A stretch of 64,000 nucleotides of DNA from Tamarix chinensis (lineage: Eukaryota; Streptophyta; Magnoliopsida; Caryophyllales; Tamaricaceae): positions 57,087,201 through 57,151,200 of the forward strand of contig CM060181.1 in NCBI GenBank assembly GCA_030549775.1, in the 5' to 3' direction. Positions 9,466 through 23,939 of this stretch are shown here, piece after piece; the first letter of the stretch is position 1, and every line of letters begins with the position of its first letter. The notes beneath the pieces are model-generated. The model was not told the DNA's origin and searched no databases. It worked only from the letters and a program-made list of their open reading frames with translations. A program made the position numbers and the translations under genes.

Positions 9466-10815
9466 GTTTGCTAATTTTTATGGAATATCTTGGATAAATT
9501 TAGTTGGATTATCAAAAATATATATCAAGAGATTTGTTTTATAAGATACCAAAATTAAGTATAATTTAGTTGTTATATTTTACTAATCTACTACTAGTAA
9601 TTAATAAAAATATTGTTGATGTATTTAGTTAATAAAGTAGAAGATTGATTTAAGAGATTGTATTTTCGTTATAAGGTTGGGTATACATATCTCTTTGGCT
9701 ATGATATTATGGGTTGATATTATAATATTCAATCATTACATTACTATCACCTATGTATTCAGGTTTTATTTATGTAATAACTTATTACCTTTAATTCATA
9801 TTCCTAATTCTAATTGACTTAGTTTTATTATTAAAATTCAGATGAGTCATAGACAAAATAGAGTAGTAGATAGAATAGAAGATCGTCTTATTACCGTTTC
9901 TTCATGACTTAGTAGAATTGCTACTAACAACCTTATCTGATGTCTCATCTAAGAAATTTCAGAAAAAGTCTTGCCAAAGGATTATGACTAGGCAACAAAG
10001 CTAGTGAACAAGAATCGGAAGAAGCATTGGATCAATAAGAATATGCACAAGTTCCCGAACAATCGAAGTCTAGTCATCAAGCTCCTACCTTTCCAACATT
10101 TGCAGATTATATAGGTTGTCCATCATTTATGGCTGATGTTGGCATTTTAAGGATCAAGAGAGTATAGAGATTTGGGGTTACAGGGATTGGGGTTTGGAGG
10201 TTTGGGGATTGGAGATTCAAGGGTAGAGTTTTCGGGTATGGAGGTTTCCCTTTATTAATAGAATATGTAGATTTTGTTACCTCACCGACATAGCCTGACA
10301 TGGAAGTATAATCACTCTCAGTTCACTTACCTATTTTGGTGGTTCTAGATCATCATTGGATTTGCGAGTATCATTACCCACATTAGTGATCAACCATCAT
10401 CATCAACTTATCTGCGTAATGATGATGATGATGATGATGATGTTAACGACGATGATGATAGGGTAATGGTGATGCCATGGAAGATGAACAAAATATACAA
10501 CTGAAAGATGAATGATACTTACTTGGGTAATGTTCTGAAGGTCCAATGATCCTTGATTTGATTCCAAGCTTTGGCAGTCATGCGGCTTTAGATTTATGGT
10601 TAGGAAAAGCAAGTTTATCATATTCATTATTTCTTATTTCTTATTTCATATGTAACCAATTATATATATTCATTACAATTGTTTCTTTTATTTTTCAAGA
10701 TCATGGTTGTCCCAAGATCCACAAAGGCAAGAGGTTTTCAAAACTTTTCTTAGAAACATCAAGGAAAGGATGTTTGCTTTAATACAACAAACATGATTAT
10801 CATACCTTCAATCCT
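9466..10815. other. Low-complexity and unassigned sequence before the mobile-domain pseudogene
   Basis: AT-rich, with a (GAT)n microsatellite of about eight units at 10419-10442 and neighbouring GAT-like codons. The GAT tract reads as an Asp run on the plus strand. Upstream parts of the mobile-domain pseudogene may lie within 10560-10815 but no frame is convincing. Confidence 0.35.
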
Positions 10816-11786
10816 GCACATTTGAGCATGCTAATGTGCTAGTAATTTCAGCATTTATTAAGAGATGGAAACCAGACACCAATAGCTTTCATATGCCATG
10901 GGGTGAGATGACAATTACCCTTTTAGATGTACATTGTATATTAGGTGTACGAGTTGATGGTCATCCATTACATTTAGAGGAGACAGCCGACATGCATGGA
11001 TAATTGATTGGTGCGATTGGTTCCTTATTTGGGATGAAGGAAATGCAAGTGAATGAAATCATTCAAAAGGGTGGGCTTCCATTTAAATGGCTATAAGAAG
11101 TATATGAATTATACTGGTTAGGGAATAAGAAAAAAGCAATTAGGTATATATTATGGTTGATCGGCCAATCGTTGTTTGTTGATTGGTCGGTTGACAAAGT
11201 TAATCCATACTATATTATTTTTCTTCAAGATCTTAGCAGGGTTGAAGGTTATGAATTGGGTGAAGCCACACTTTCTTTTCTATATCGATAAATTGGTATG
11301 ACTTCTAGAGATAATGCTTCTCAAATGTGAGGATACATTACTCTATTATAGATAATTTTATAATCAACATATATATATATATATGTTACATACTTGGATA
11401 TATTAGTTATAATTCTAACAATCGAATATTATAACAGATATGAATACTTTCCAAGGTTTGGAGTGGAATGATCTAGGTATGATCCAGACCACCCTTATAG
11501 TATGAGGTGGTTTTGTGAACATAAATTTAACAATAAATTGGAGACGCTCAAGTACTTTTGAGCAAAGATTGATCTTATGTCTGCATCAAAGGTATGCTTA
11601 AATTATTATATTCTTACTATATTATGTTAGCGATATCTATATTTAGTTTAATATTTTTATGAAAGGTTATATGGGATCTATATGGAGTAGCTGGTTCGTA
11701 TAGAGATTGTCCTATGGTATTTTATCACATCTGTTTACACTATTTGGAGAAAGTGGAACTGCATATGCTAGAGAGTGATATGGTAG
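10816..11786 (+). pseudogene. Plant mobile domain (PMD/MAIN-like) pseudogene, truncated by an LTR
   Basis: Block one (about 10821-11350) reads EHANVLVISAFIKRWKPDTN, then FHMPWGEMTITLLDVHCILG and VRVDGHPLHLEE. This is the classic aminotransferase-like plant mobile domain opening (W+PET..FHLP.GEMT.TL.DV..LLGL.VDG). It continues through GLPFKWL and LFVDWSVDKVNPYYIIFLQD to a Q..GYITLL end. Block two (about 11438-11590) has YEYFPRFGVE and HPYSMRWFCEH, followed by a GTATGC donor-like site. Block three (about 11666-11786) has VIWDLYGVAGSYRDCPMVFY and HICLHYLEKVELHM. Several in-frame stops show it is dead. PMD proteins act in silencing and meristem maintenance and are also carried by transposons. The frame ends where an LTR begins at about 11787, and the missing 3' part is not in the window. 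Confidence 0.78.
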
Positions 11787-13273
11787 TTTAATACCCCCCC
11801 AAATTTTAGAGTTTAAAAATTTTATTTTAAAGAGGTAATAGTAGAAGCAAAAACATAAAACGGTTTCATGTTTCATCCAACACAAAAGAGGCATTCCCTA
11901 TGCTTGGTCTATGTCGAGTGTAAGGTAACCTCATACCTAGGAATCAGGTATGGGAAGCACATGTTTCCACCAAGATATAGGATATGAAAAAGAGATAATA
12001 GAATAAATAGGGAAAATAGGGCACTAAGAGTCCAAATAGAGACGAGATATCTAGATAATCATACCTTTTACTAATTTCTTTAGCACTCACCTAAGCCAAG
12101 AACATTAAACTAATGATCATCAATCACCTACAAAATAAGGCAAAGATGCTAATGGAAATGAGTAGCACCCATAAAAAAATAATTAGTATGTTACATACTT
12201 AGTAAGATAACAACACATTCAAAATAGTAAAAACATATAATTGCATACATTTATAGCGGAAAATAATATACATGCGAGATACAAGAATCAACACAGGGTA
12301 ATTATTGGTCCAGTTTGCAATATTTGAATATGATATAACCCATTCTTTTATTTTTGTTGAATTCAGGGATCCCACTATTCTTAATCCAGTAGAATAGAGT
12401 GGATCACCTCCCAAGGAAAAACACTCTTGGCTAATATTGTTAAGAATGTGGAATGAACTCTACATCTCCTAAGGCAAAATGCTCCTAGCCACTATTCTTA
12501 AACTAGTGGAATGGTCTGAAGCACCTCCCAGGGCCGATGGAATGGACTCCTACTCCTCGATCCTTACTCAATATTCTTTATGTATCATTGGTTACTTATC
12601 TCAGACTCATATTATCTTTCACATTGAGATTAGGCCACATTATTCATAAACTGGTGAAATAGTTTGATGTAACTCCCAGGACAAAACAAACCTAGCTGCT
12701 ATTATTAAGCTGGTGGAAGAGACTCATAAAATACCTTAGCCCAGCTCATGTGATCTTTTACCCTAAATAATTAATATCTTATTGATGATTGGTTTATGAG
12801 TAAGAAACAAAAATGGAAATCAAAGATATTAACACACAGATAACAAGACCATTCTCAAACATTAACATGCTTATTTTCCCTAGAAATCCTAAATTCACAA
12901 TTTGAGCATAACTTCCCCCATATTAATCATTTATCCACAAAATTTAGTATATGTTCCTCAAATAATATTATCTTTGACATACCTAAAATTAAAGGTCTAA
13001 CTCCCACATTTTACACCTATGATAATAGCCCTATCTTATTATTTATAAGGCTCCCAAAACCCTAATTGCACAGGTAAGTCATAACCTTTTCCAAAAGAAT
13101 CATATAATTACAAAATTTAATATACAAGCCCAAAATACCTATATTAACAACATATCCAAAATTAGTGCCCGAACTATATTATTTTGCACATGTGATAATA
13201 ACATTATCATTTTAAAGTTATTATTACCAAATCAGGCTATTTTCTCATTTTCAAAAACTTATGACAATCAAAT
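11787..13273 (-). mobile_element. LTR fragment related to type L1, minus orientation
   Basis: The left edge (TTTAATACCCCCCC AAATTTTAGAG) is a decayed version of the terminal sequence seen at other LTR ends here. Reading rightward it contains the tandem stretch with CCACTATTCTTAA and GTGGAA (12360-12740), which is the reverse complement of the L1 minisatellite. It then runs in parallel with 30690-31830 and 33640-34830. It stops where the plus-oriented LTR of element B begins at 13274, so B appears to have inserted into it. It also truncates the PMD pseudogene on its left. Confidence 0.6.
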
Positions 13274-13748
13274 TAAAATACCTCAAAACCCTAATTTTAA
13301 GAATTATGAATAATTAAGGATTTATTAGGAAAATTAATTAAATAAATTATTTTATTAAAATAAGAGAGAATAATTAAGGCAAAATCAAGAGAAAACTTAT
13401 AAATAATTTAATTGGAAAAAAATTAGGGTGCTTTGCTAATTAAAATAGAATTTAGGAAAAATCTCTCAAAAATTCTAAATTAGCCTAAAAATGGAATCTA
13501 ATTATTATTTTATTAAAATATTATTATTTTTAAATATTCTAAAATGCAAAAATATTTTAAATACCCCCAACTAACCTATTTTTCTCTTTTTTGTTTTTCC
13601 TTCTTTTTTCTTTTATTTTCTTTCCTTTCTCCCCTTTCATTTTTTTTCTCATTCTTCCCTTTTGCTTGCCCAATCTAAGTCAACCTACCTTTGTGTCCCA
13701 AACCTTCTTCCCCTCCTTTCCTCCCGTGTGGCTAAAGCATGAGCCTCT
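13274..13748 (+). repeat. Element B 5' LTR, left piece
   Basis: It starts TAAAATACCTCAAAACCC (TG mutated to TA) and parallels 25407-25880 of the 3' LTR through GAATTATG, TTAAGGATTTATTAGG and the CT-rich leader. It breaks off at CATGAGCCTCT, where the solo LTR is inserted, and resumes at 19285. Confidence 0.8.
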
Positions 13749-14169
13749 TGAAATACCCTAAAACCTAATTTTAAGAATTATAACTAATTAAGGATTTATT
13801 TTGAAATTTATTAAATAAATTATTTGTATTAAAATAAAAGGAAATTAATTAGGGCTATTCTAGAAGAAAATAATAAATACTTTTATTAGAAATTTTTTGG
13901 TATTTTAACTAATTATGGATTTTATTTTGTAAATGAATTAAATAAATTATTTTATTTAAAATAAGAGGGAATAAGTAGGGCCAAATTAATAGAAATGTTA
14001 TGAATAATTTAATTTGAGAAAATTAATGTAATTTGCTAATTAAAATAAAAATTTATGAAAAAACATTCAAAAATCCTAAATTAGCCTAAAAAAGGATTTA
14101 AATATTATTTTATTTAAATATTATTATTTTAAAATATCTCAAATATCCTAATTAATTTAATTAACCTAA

Positions 14170-15480
14170 CCCATTATTTTTCATTTTTCCCTTTTCTTTT
14201 CTTTTTCTTTCCTCTTCTTTTTTTTTTTCTTTTACCTTACAGATTGGGCTTGTTGGTGGTCCAGTCCCTTTCTTCTTTTTCACCTCCCCACCACCCGCCT
14301 CATTCTCTTTCTCATTTCACCTCCGGTAGCCTAGCGACCCGTCACCCTCCTTCCTTTCTCTTCTCCTTTTCGTGACACAATCTTCCTTTCTTTCTTTTCT
14401 TTTTCCTTCGGCTGCTAAGGCATCGCATTTTTCCTCTCTTTTCCCCCACAAATGCCATGTTTCATTTAAATATACCCCCCACTGTGCCGACTGGCCTGAT
14501 TCCTTCCTTTTTATTTCTTTTCTTTCTCCTTAGAGCACCACTTCGCCCTACACCTTCTTCTTCCTCCCTACGTCGACCTACACCATCACCCAATGCCCTA
14601 GTTTTTTTTCCACAGATCACGCCCTTTGATCGACCATTTTCCTCCCTTTATCTTCCCCTTGTTTTGGTGACCATTTAGACCCAACCTACCTCCCTTCCTT
14701 TTTGCACACAACCTTCTCTTTCCTGCCCTGATTTGAATTTCCTCTGCTTTTATTGCCGCCGGTGACCCTAGCCCTAACTACATTTTCCTCTCACCGACCC
14801 ACATAACCCTACCCTCTCCTATAAACTCTATAAATACCCCCATAATTAGCCTTGTTTGAGCTTTTGAATTTATAACCCAGACCTTCTCCCCTCGTGTGCC
14901 GCCGCCACTTTAAATGCCATTTTTGTTGCCGTTGGCCAACTCTGCCACCCACTCTACCCACCTAAGCCTTCCTTACATCATTCTATATCCAACTAAACCT
15001 TCCTCATCCCTTGATTTTCCCTGCACAAGTCACCCCCGGCTGTGCAAAGTTCCCTCCCTGATCAACCCACTCTTCCACCTCCACCGCCCTTCGAGCCACC
15101 ATTCGCCACCTCTCCCACTATTGCTGCCACTCCTTTCACCTCCCAATCTATATTTCATACCACCATCTACCTTCCCCTGCCTTTTTTTTCCTCTTCCTCC
15201 CTCTCCTCCTCTTTTTTCCTTCTTCTTCCCCATTCGACCACCGCTGCCCCGTCGTGCGTTACCACCTTTGGCTGCGCCACCACCCTTATTATATTCCTCT
15301 CCTTCTAGGCAACCATAATCACCCTTATTTTCACCCTCATTCTCCCTATTTTATTCTGAGCCTTTAACTTTTCATCTTTTCTTCTCTTTTTCTAGCCACC
15401 GCCGCCACTGTCGTACACCACTGCCAGTGCCGCCCGTCAACACCAGCCTAAGGTTGAACCTTAAACCCCCTCAACCCTTT
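14170..15480 (+). repeat. CT-rich leader of LTR A with a proline/serine-rich frame
   Basis: Strongly pyrimidine-rich with CCACC, CTTCC and GCCGCC words. It contains a 134-codon plus frame (14914-15318) rich in Pro, Ser and Leu. The corresponding part of the minus-strand LTR at 43100-46415 holds a 157-codon frame (45060-45533) of similar composition. Stop codons are rare in CT-rich DNA, so I do not call a gene. Confidence 0.6.
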
Positions 15481-15489
15481 TACACTATT

Positions 15490-16560
<1,071 letters not shown>

Positions 16561-17107
16561 CCTACTCTTAGAATAAATTAGTAATTAATAGTATTTTTAG
16601 TAAGAGGGAGTTTAATTTTGTTTTTCCTTTATATTGGTGAGACCGGTCAAAGCCTTTAAGAAGCGTAGGAGCGTGCTCCAATACCAGTGTCGTTTTAGGT
16701 AAGGAAGTTACTAAGGCCTTATGTGTGTTGATGTACATTATATGTTTTGTATCTTATGCATCCTATGTTCATCATTATATTAATTTCATGTGTGGTATAG
16801 CATGGAGTTGAAGTATGTTTTTGTATTATTATATGGCATGTGAACTATGTGTATGAGATATTGTCGTATGTGATGATTGGTTTTTAACCCTTTAGACATG
16901 CATGTGAGGATGTATAAAACTGATATTGTGTGAAAAAAAGGTTGAAAATGGAAAATGAGAAAGAACTTGACCAAGGAAAGTAAGTTGAATAAAAGGGAAA
17001 GAAGTTGACCAAGGGAAGTAAGAGTACTAAGGGATATGAGTTGACCTAAGTACTTTAATGATCCTTGAGTAGAAGAATAAAATGGGGATTTTAAGTAAGA
17101 TAAAAGA

Positions 17108-17480
17108 GTGGGAGAATTTATGGTTGTGCATAGAAGAGTCTAATTTATGGTTTTGTATAGGGTAGATCTAAGTTATAGTTTTGCATTGTTTTGTGTGAGA
17201 GAATTTAATTTATGGTGTTATATAGGAGAATCTAATTTATGGTTTTGTATGGGAGAATTTAATTTGTGGTTTTGTATACGAGAATTTAATCTATGGTGTT
17301 ATATGTGAGAATCTAATCTATGGATTTGTGTGGGAGAATCTAATCTATAGTTTTGTATGGGAGAATCTAATCTATGGTTCTACATGGTTTTGTGTGGGAG
17401 AATTTAATCTATGGTGTTATATGGGAGAATCTAATATAGGGTTTTGTATGGATTGAATCTAAAGTTTTATATGGAAGAAT
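17108..17480 (+). repeat. Minisatellite of GGGAGAATCTAATCTATGG units
   Basis: About twelve diverged units of 27-33 bases, GGGAGAATCTAATCTATGG plus TTTTGTAT, decaying rightward into TTTAGGGTTT-like ends. The matching place in the element B LTR (about 21870-21930) has only one or two such units, so the array expanded in this copy. Confidence 0.8.
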
Positions 17481-18171
17481 CTAGGGTTTGTATGGCTGAA
17501 TTTAGGGTTTCATGTGGGATTTTTAGGGTTTGCATGAAAAGTTCAAAAGGTTGAATGGGATGTGTAAAGTCTACATAGGAGTGAAATTTATGTATGAATC
17601 ATTGATTTGGGATGTGAGGAGAGTAATGTAAGTGTTGTTTGGGTGTTTGAACACTTTGGATGAAAAATAGTACGTGGAGTAATATAAGGGTACGTAGGAG
17701 ACCGAGCTAGGGTTTGTGTGGGAAATTAGAGTTTAGTGTGACTACTTAGGGTTTTTATGGTAGCATGCGTAATTGGTGATTAAAATATAGTTATGAGGGT
17801 GGAATCTATGACTTGTGATGTGTGGAGTATTAAAATGTTTTGGGTTGTGTGAGGTGGACTAGTATAGGCCACTTAGGCTAAAATTAGGGTTTTTGGAGAA
17901 AACCTTAGAGTAAGGAAATAAGTGGACTTAGAGGCATGTAGTATTGGGCCTTGACCCACATATTTCGGTTCTGGAGTTCTTGTGTGAGTTTGAGTATAGA
18001 GGAAAGGTTGTTAGGCAAGTTAGGAGGTGCAGGGTTCTTATAGTATAATATAGGTGAGTTGGAGGATAAGTGTAAAGGGACTGATTCATGCATGCCTAAG
18101 GTAATATTTTTGAATAAGATACTATAATAAATTAATCATTTAAAATGAAAGATTATTGAGCCAATCCCAAA

Positions 18172-18560
18172 CCGGTCCATGGGCAAATAATAGTGATTAG
18201 GGCATGATGTCCTATATGTAACTGGTCCACCAGTGAATAATAGTGGTCAAGCTTTGTACCTGTGCATTTTTGATCCACCGACTATAATAGTGGGGGATTA
18301 TATGCCCAAAAAAACCGAACATATTTGTGCTAAGACATAGGAAAGACACTAGGTACTTACAGCAAAATACCATGAGAGTCGGGGCCAGACCGGTTCACCA
18401 GCGAATAATAGTGGTCAGGAGCGTTATACCCTGTGTGTTTTCGGTCCACCGGCTATAATAGTGGTCAGGACCTTTATGCCTTGTGTATTTTCGGTCCATC
18501 GGCAATAATAGTGGTCAGGAGCTATGTGCCCTATATGTATCCGGTCCACTAGCTATAATA
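18172..18560 (+). repeat. 50-bp GGTCCACCGGC minisatellite in LTR A
   Basis: Units of about 50 bases share GGTCCACCGGC, then TATAATAGTGGTCAGGA, then a T-rich end. CCAC and GTGG flank each core, so each unit can form a small hairpin. The same array recurs in every L1-related copy in the window. Confidence 0.85.
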
Positions 18561-20330
18561 TTGGGGTCCCTATACTCGCAGAAATTTGATAAAAAGTATG
18601 GTGTGAATCGATTTCTGATAAGTAATTAATCCAGACTATAAATGGGCCTTTATACTTTTACCTGGATGGTCATATGCATTTATGTTATCATGATTATGCT
18701 CTTTTATTCTTCTGCATATTTTATGTGATTTTATGTGTTGGCCTTAGTGCATATGTTACCTTACTTAGTACACAGCATATTGATCACCATTTTCATGAGT
18801 GCTGCTCATTCCCACAAGTAGTAGACTCTTCTAACTTTATGCGGATGGGCGAGACATCAAACGAAGCTGAGTGTTGAGCATATTTTTGGCTCTAAGTTCT
18901 AGAGTTCTGTGGTTGGATTCACTCTTCTTGTAATTTTGTCTCCTTCGGTTATTCCTTTTGCATTAGATTTACCCTTTTTTAAATTATTACTCATATTGAG
19001 TATTTTAAACAAATTTTTTTTATCACTTGTAAGCTTATTTTCTTTTGGATATGAATTACAATTCATTACGCGTACTTTGATTTTTTATGTTATGATCTTT
19101 ATGGATCTTTTATGAACTCTTGGTTAAAGTTTAATGACAATCTTTTCTTAGCCTTAGCACTTGGTACTGAAACGGTCGAAGAGAACAAGTTTGGTACTAA
19201 GTGTGACAGTAACATGTCCAGAATTTATGGGTTTTAATTTAATTACTTCCGCTTTAAAAAAATAGTGAATTTTGGGGTGTTACACCTCCACTCTCCTTTT
19301 CTTTCCCTCACCAACAGTCGACTAGGTTTGGTTCCTTCCTTTTCTCCATGGATTGACTGGCCACAACCCCTCTCTTCTCCTTCCCTTCTTTCCCCAAACA
19401 CTCTGTCTCCTCGATGCCTAACCATTGTACTTCCCAGTGCAAGCATGCAGCCTTTATGCTGCTACACATTGGTATGCTGCCCCTATCCCCATCCCTGATA
19501 CCCCTTCTCTCTTCTCCACCCAATCTTAGCCTCTCTCTCTCTCCTCACTCATGCCCCTCTCCTTCTTCTCTTTCCCCTTCCAAAGCATGCCAGACCTGGA
19601 ATAATGGCAAGCCTTCTCTAACTATTAGGCTGCCAGTAGGTAACCGACATGCAAGCCACCAACCTTTTCCCTTCCCCTATATTATTACCCCTCATCCTTA
19701 GCTATAAATACCCCTCAATAAACACCATTTGAATATTTTTTTCTCTCAACCCAGAAGTCCACACCCTTGTGCACCACCGCCTGTTCAACCACTTGTTGCG
19801 CCACCACCGTCCAACACTACCACCCAAAATACCACCCAAACTACTCCCTACACCCCTTCCACCAAGCTACACCCCTCACCACCCTTAATACTCCCTACAC
19901 AAGCCGCCTTAGTAGCGCAAAGTTGGTCATTCAAACATTCTTAACCTAACTGCGCTGCCCTTGCACTACCATCTGCCACCACTCTTGCCATAACCACCAC
20001 TCCCGACTAACCTACATTTCCCTAGCCTCCTTTTCCCCTACCTCCCTCTCCTCCTCCCTTCCTCCCTCTCCACCACTCTCGACCACCACACACCACTGCC
20101 TACGCTGCCACCTTTAGTAGTGCCACCACCACTAGTCTAACCCTCTCCACCTTGGCATCCTCCACCACCTCAAACCCCCTTCTCATTCCCGCTCTCCTAC
20201 CACAAACACCTACATTTTCCCTCTTTTTCCCTCTTTCCCCGCTGTTGGTCACCACCAACCCTAGGTGGTACCCTAACCCCTCTCAATCCTTAAATCCTAA
20301 TAATGCAAACACTTTTCTTTTTATTTGTGT

Positions 20331-20449
20331 TATATCATTAATATTACTATTACTATTACTATTATTATTATTATTATTATTTACAGCCTTGGAATATTAA
20401 TTTTAGTATTATTGAGTAATGTCAAAACCCTATTTTTATTATTATCTTG

Positions 20450-20480
<31 letters not shown>

Positions 20481-20530
20481 CTAAATTTGGGATATTATCA
20501 CTTTTATTTCTATTATAAATATTCAAACCC

Positions 20531-20594
<64 letters not shown>

Positions 20595-21180
20595 TTCTAT
20601 TCGACTACTACTATTATTAGTATTATTGTTAAGACTTTTATTATTATTCTTCTGACTATAGTTATCATCATTATCATCATCATTATTATTATTATATCAT
20701 GACTATTATTTTTATCATTATTAATACTAAGTGTAGCCTTGGGATAATTATCCAATTCTTATTTAAAGAAGTCTAACGCTACTTTAAAAAATATTATAAT
20801 TATCCTAATTTTTATCACCATTAACATCATTATTACATTTATAATAATAATAATAATAATTATTATTATTATTACTATTAATATTATTATTATCATTATT
20901 AGTGCCAGCCTTAGTATATTACTATTATCACTTTTGTAAAAGAATTCAAAACCTTACCCATATAAATATCATTATTTTGAATATTATTACCATTAGTATT
21001 ATCCTTAGCAATATTAGTCTTTTATTAATATTACTATTATTATGTTATTATTTTTATCACTAACCTTGTTATTAGTCTTAACCTTAATAATGCTAGGGTT
21101 TCTATTACTATGAGTATTAGTATTACTATTATTATTAATATCACTATTTTTACTATAACTAGTATTAGTATTAGAAGAAA
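20331..21180 (+). repeat. TTA-type microsatellites in element B LTR
   Basis: Triplet-rich tract with a nearly pure (TTA)21 run at 20531-20594, in the same relative place as the tract of LTR A. Confidence 0.95.
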
Positions 21181-22729
21181 TAAAGCTATTAACTTTAATA
21201 AAATAAATATGGCTATAAATATTAACCTAGACCTATTTTGACTAGTAATACCCTAGTAGGCTAACCTAAGAATAAAAAACCATATTTTTACTTGTAAGAT
21301 TTCTTTTAATAATAGTAAACCTAATATTAAAATAAAATAGGGAATAATAATATTTTTGGTAGTAAGAAAACTAATCCTTAGTTTTTTCCTCTTACATGTG
21401 AAATAAGTTAAACCCTAAGGAGGCATAGGAACATGCTCCAAGATCGATGTTGTGTTAGGTAAGAATGTAGCTAAGGACCTATGTGTGTTATGTGCCTGAT
21501 ATATCTTGTATGCCATGTACCATGTAATGTTATATATCTTATGATTATCATTTTAACTATTTTATGTGTAGCTCAGCTTTGAGTTGAGGTTTGCTTATAT
21601 GTTTTCTTATGGCATGTGTATAATACGTATATGATGTGATTATGATGTGATGCGATGTGGCCTTTAGGACATGCATGCTAGGATATTTAATGATATGGAC
21701 TGATAAGATGAAGAGAAAAAAAGGAACATGGGAAAGTGAGTTGACCACGGGGAAGTGAGTGGACCAAAGGGAAGTAAGTTGACTAAGTGATATTGCGACC
21801 TAAATATCCCATGATCGATGAAAGGAAAAATAAGAGGGAACTATGATTAAAATAAAATAGTGGATAAACTTTACATCAAAGAATCTAGGGTTTGAATGGG
21901 AATTCTAGGGTTTTGCATGAAAATTTTGAGGATTTGCATGGAGTGGATGGAGTCCGCATCAGGATGGACTTTATGTTTTAAAAGTTGTATTAGGATATAA
22001 GTAAGATAAGGGAAGAGTTTTTTGAGTGATTGGAGGCTTGAGGTGAAAAATAGTACGTGGGTTAGTATAAGGGTACACAAAAGATCTAGCTATGGTTTGG
22101 GAGGAAAAGCCCTAATTTGAGATGGTAGTGAAAGTAAAACAAATTGAGGGTCAGTGGAGTATAAGATGAGGAAGGAGGAATGTCATGTGTAGAGTGAGTA
22201 TGGGCATCACGGGAAAGCAAGAGTGGAAGGTGAGAAATGGAGGGGTGATAGGTGAATAGAAGGATGCTAGGGTTTGGTATGGACAGCTAGGGTTTGGTAT
22301 GGTCACCAAGGGTTTCATAATCATACGTGTATTTGGAGAGTAAAGTGAGATAATGAGGGCTAAATCTAAGGGATGTGATATGTGGGGTGTTAATATAACC
22401 TCAGCATGTGAGGTAGGGAAGGATGGGCCACATAGGCCCAAATTAGGGTTTTTAGAGAGAACCCTAGGGTAAGGCAATGAGTTGACTTAGAGGTGTAAGG
22501 AAGTGGGCCTTGACCCATATACTTAGGATTTGAGCTTCTATGTCAGTAAGTGGGGATAAGGAATGGATGTTAAGGTGTGTTAGGAGGTGCAAAAATCTCA
22601 AGATATAAGATGGGCCCTCTTAGGAGGATAAGCATAGAGGGAGTTTATCATGCACATCTAGGGTGAAACTTACCGAATAAGACATTGTAAGACACTAATC
22701 ATTTAAAGAGGAATATTGTTGAGCCAGCC

Positions 22730-23045
22730 CCAGACCGGTCCACTTGAGACCTATCCTCCGATGAATAATGGTGGCCAGAAGCATTCTGTCCTGCATATTT
22801 TCTGTCCACTGGCTATAATAGTTGGGAATTCCATTCTCAACAAGAAGAATATAATTGTGATAAGATATAGGAAAGATATTAAGTACTTACAGTGAAACAC
22901 CATGAGAGTTGTGGCCAAACCTATCTACCGACAAATAATAGTGACTCGGAGCACTTTTCCTTAGAGACTAATCCATAGGCAATAATAGTGGTCAGAAGCA
23001 TTATGCCTTGTATGTTTTCGGTCCACCAATGATAATAATGGGGTC
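22730..23045 (+). repeat. GGTCCACCGGC-type minisatellite in element B LTR
   Basis: Diverged units with ACCGGTCCAC, AATAATGGTGGCC, GTCCACTGGCTATAATAG and GGTCCACCAATGATAATA, equivalent to 18172-18560. Confidence 0.75.
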
Positions 23046-23768
23046 TCACACTCACATAGAATGATAATAAGCATGGTGTGAAATGAATATTGATCAAAGA
23101 TTTAAATAATTAGTTGATCTGGACTATAACTTGGCTTTTATTTATCTATAATGATTGGATGTTGTTATGTGATCATGCTTGTATTATATGTCTTTGAGTG
23201 ATGGCCTTAGTTGCATGGTTACCTTACTCAGTACATAGTGTACTAACCACCCTTTTATTGGGTGCTTCTTATTTTCACAAACAACACGCCCCTTTGACTT
23301 TGTATAGGTTGGTAATACTGTTTTTGATGGCTGTGATGCTTACGAGGCATTGGATGGGGCTAGGATTTGGGCATGGACTTGGCCTAGGGATTCTAGAGCG
23401 CCATGGTCAGATTTACTTATTATGTTCCTTTATTTTATACCGGTTTACCTAAACTTAATTTTTTTTTATCGTACTATAGCTTTTACTCCCTTTGAGGAAT
23501 CCTAATTATGTATTTAGATTGTAATATCTTTTTCACGTACTCTGATTTCTATCCTATACACGTTTCAACGCTTTTATGAAACCTTGTTTTGAGTTTGAAA
23601 TATGGTGCTTGGTAAGTTTTCCTTTAGCCCTATGGTTACTAAGGGAATGGTCGGGGGATAGACTTGTATTGATCACGGCAATAATATCCCTAAAATTTAT
23701 AAGTTTTGATTTATATATTTTTGCTAAATCTTAAATAAAATAAGTTTTTTTAGTGGGGTATTACAAGT

Positions 23769-23780
23769 TGGTATTAGAGC
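23769..23780 (+). other. Primer binding site, initiator Met tRNA
   Basis: TGGTATTAGAGC lies three bases after the LTR end. It differs from the Met-initiator consensus TGGTATCAGAGC by one base. It fixes the orientation and the 3' edge of the 5' LTR. Confidence 0.85.
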
Positions 23781-23939
23781 GTTAGTTTTAGTAACTACGC
23801 TTATTTTCATATAAATTTTGATTTAAAAGTTTTTCTTAGATTTTCAAACATGTTTAAACCCAAAAAGGCATTTCCATTTTTAAAGTTCTGAGTTTTAGCC
23901 ATAATGAGGAATGTAAGGGTAGATTAGGGTTTTCCTAAA

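Larger units (their letters stand above)
19285..23765 (+). repeat. Element B 5' LTR, right piece
   Basis: It begins CCTCCACTCTCC, colinear with about 25880 onward of the 3' LTR. It carries a CT-rich leader to about 20310, TTA-type microsatellites (20331-21180), a GGTCCACCGGC-type array (about 22730-23045), a conserved ACTCAGTACATAG stretch and the end GGGGTATTACA at 23765, immediately before the primer site. Small frames such as 23198-23452 look incidental. Confidence 0.82.

Noticed and set aside
23198..23452. 84-codon plus-strand frame
   Set aside because: It lies in the conserved end part of the element B LTR, and the homologous part of LTR A does not preserve it.
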